Below, in pieces: positions 61,461-62,000 of a stretch of 62,000 bases of DNA. Source of the DNA: Adiantum capillus-veneris (Eukaryota > Streptophyta > Polypodiopsida > Polypodiales > Pteridaceae). Below the pieces are notes generated by a model that ran no database searches, was not told the origin of the DNA, and worked only from the letters and a program-made list of their open reading frames with translations. How positions within the stretch are numbered: position 1 is the stretch's first letter; every line of letters starts with the position of its first letter. The stretch covers positions 133,889,182 through 133,951,181 of the forward strand of contig CM043967.1 of the NCBI GenBank assembly GCA_014529385.2, given 5' to 3'. Both the position numbers and the translations under genes were made by a program.

Positions 61461-62000
61461 GTTTTATTGGCATTTGCTGTTCAATTTGATTTAGAAGCTC
61501 ATCAAATGGATGTGCGAACTGCTTTTCTTAATGGTGACTTGGAAGAGAAAATTTATATGGAACAACCAGAAGGGTTTGTTATTCCAGGTAAAGAAGACCT
61601 TGTTGCTCAACTCCATAAGGCACTATATGGTCTCAAACAAGCTTCGCGAGCCTGGTATACAAAATTTGATCTTTTTCTCACCTCTAAAGGATTCATCTCT
61701 TGCTCGTCAGACCCCAACTTATACATAAAACGCCAAGGTAGCAGTTTTGTGATTCTTGCTCTTTATGTGGATGATACCATCCTTGTTTCCAATGATTTGG
61801 GATTTCTTCAGCAAGTGAAAAATTTATTGTCTTCTGCATTCGATATGGTGGATCTTGGAGAGATTCACTCTTGTCTTGGCATTCAAATCCAACAGAACCG
61901 TACAAAAGGTATTTTATTCCTTCGACAGTCAAAGTTTATTGCAGATACTATTCAAAAATTTGGTATGGAATCTGCACATTCAGCCAACACACCTTGTCTT
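61461..62000 (+). pseudogene. Copia-3 RT continued (runs off the window)
   Basis: The same frame stays open after the TGA. It reads HQMDVRTAFLNGDLEEKIYM, EQPEGFVIPGKEDLVAQLHK, LYGLKQASRAWYTKF and the catalytic box LYVDDTILVSNDL, then LLSSAFDMVDLGEIHSCLG. RNase H would follow outside the window. RT motifs are intact, but translation depends on bypassing the upstream stops. Confidence 0.92.

Larger units (their letters stand above)
57656..62000 (+). mobile_element. Copia-3: Ty1/copia element, truncated by the window edge
   Basis: It inserted into its own relative copia-2: GTCCA (57651-57655) precedes the LTR, and the family sequence without the insertion reads TGTCCATGCTGTG. LTR of only 143 bp, initiator-Met primer site, gag with two zinc knuckles, protease, integrase and RT in one frame with two nonsense codons. 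RNase H and the 3-prime LTR lie beyond 62000. Confidence 0.93.

Noticed and set aside
1-62000. CRISPR array, bacterial operon or phage origin
   Set aside because: No short regular repeats with unique spacers; introns and plant retrotransposons show a eukaryotic nuclear origin.

Overview
The window is nuclear DNA of a land plant, made almost entirely of transposable elements inserted into one another. GT-AG introns, TNP2-type transposase, plant Ty3/gypsy and Ty1/copia elements, an F-box gene and a pentatricopeptide (PPR) relic all point to a plant. PPR-type repeats and abundant long CT/GA microsatellites would fit a large-genome fern or lycophyte, but this is an inference and no species can be named. 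I see no rRNA, tRNA gene, CRISPR array or bacterial operon.

Left to right. Bases 1-7688 hold minus-strand copies of a repeated, intron-containing gene of unknown family (copy A 1-1319; copy B 3200-7688), a plus-strand gene of unknown function between them (1337-2928), and a 2.6-kb candidate solo LTR (3767-6394, TG...CA, 4-bp target duplication). Copy B appears to continue at 43229-44191, so everything from about 7689 to 43228 looks like an insertion into it. That insertion is read here as a CACTA/EnSpm-like element on the minus strand: a decayed TNP2 transposase with two clean introns (9460-12541), two relics of the second EnSpm-type protein, two captured plus-strand fragments of a heavy-metal-associated (HMA) domain gene, and a right end finishing in TAGTG.

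Inside it lies gypsy-1 (13666-41562; LTRs 572/580 bp, target duplication GCAAC, primer site for tRNA-Asp). Gypsy-1 is itself interrupted by a copia element (17516-23066, target duplication CTCCA) and by gypsy-2 (30908-39779, target duplication GGGTC). Gypsy-1 coded for gag with four zinc knuckles, protease, RT, RNase H, integrase, a second retropepsin-like DTGA domain after the integrase, and a C-terminal domain with four W(V/I)PK motifs. It is now broken by nonsense codons. Gypsy-2 is a close relative that lacks RT, RNase H, integrase and the second protease-like domain, yet keeps one intact 1726-codon frame and almost identical LTRs. It is a young non-autonomous element that probably borrows enzymes from autonomous relatives.

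Right of the nest come a tandem tRNA-box/hairpin repeat and microsatellites (41700-43050), the amino-terminal half of the split gene (43229-44191), a PPR relic (about 45430-45660), and the only convincing cellular gene, an F-box/kelch-like gene (45931-47007) with a 73-bp intron and a single-base frameshift. Bases 49050-49660 are polypurine. From 49768 to the end, a minus-strand copia relic is split by a 5.5-kb terminal-inverted-repeat element of unknown family (51427-56923), which carries a 323-bp-period array of long hairpins. A plus-strand copia of the same family (57656 onward) inserted into the minus copy and runs off the window.

The strongest candidates for something undescribed are the post-integrase protease-like domain plus W(V/I)PK module, its retention in the pol-less gypsy-2, the duplicated polypurine tract with a 3-prime module, and the hairpin array.
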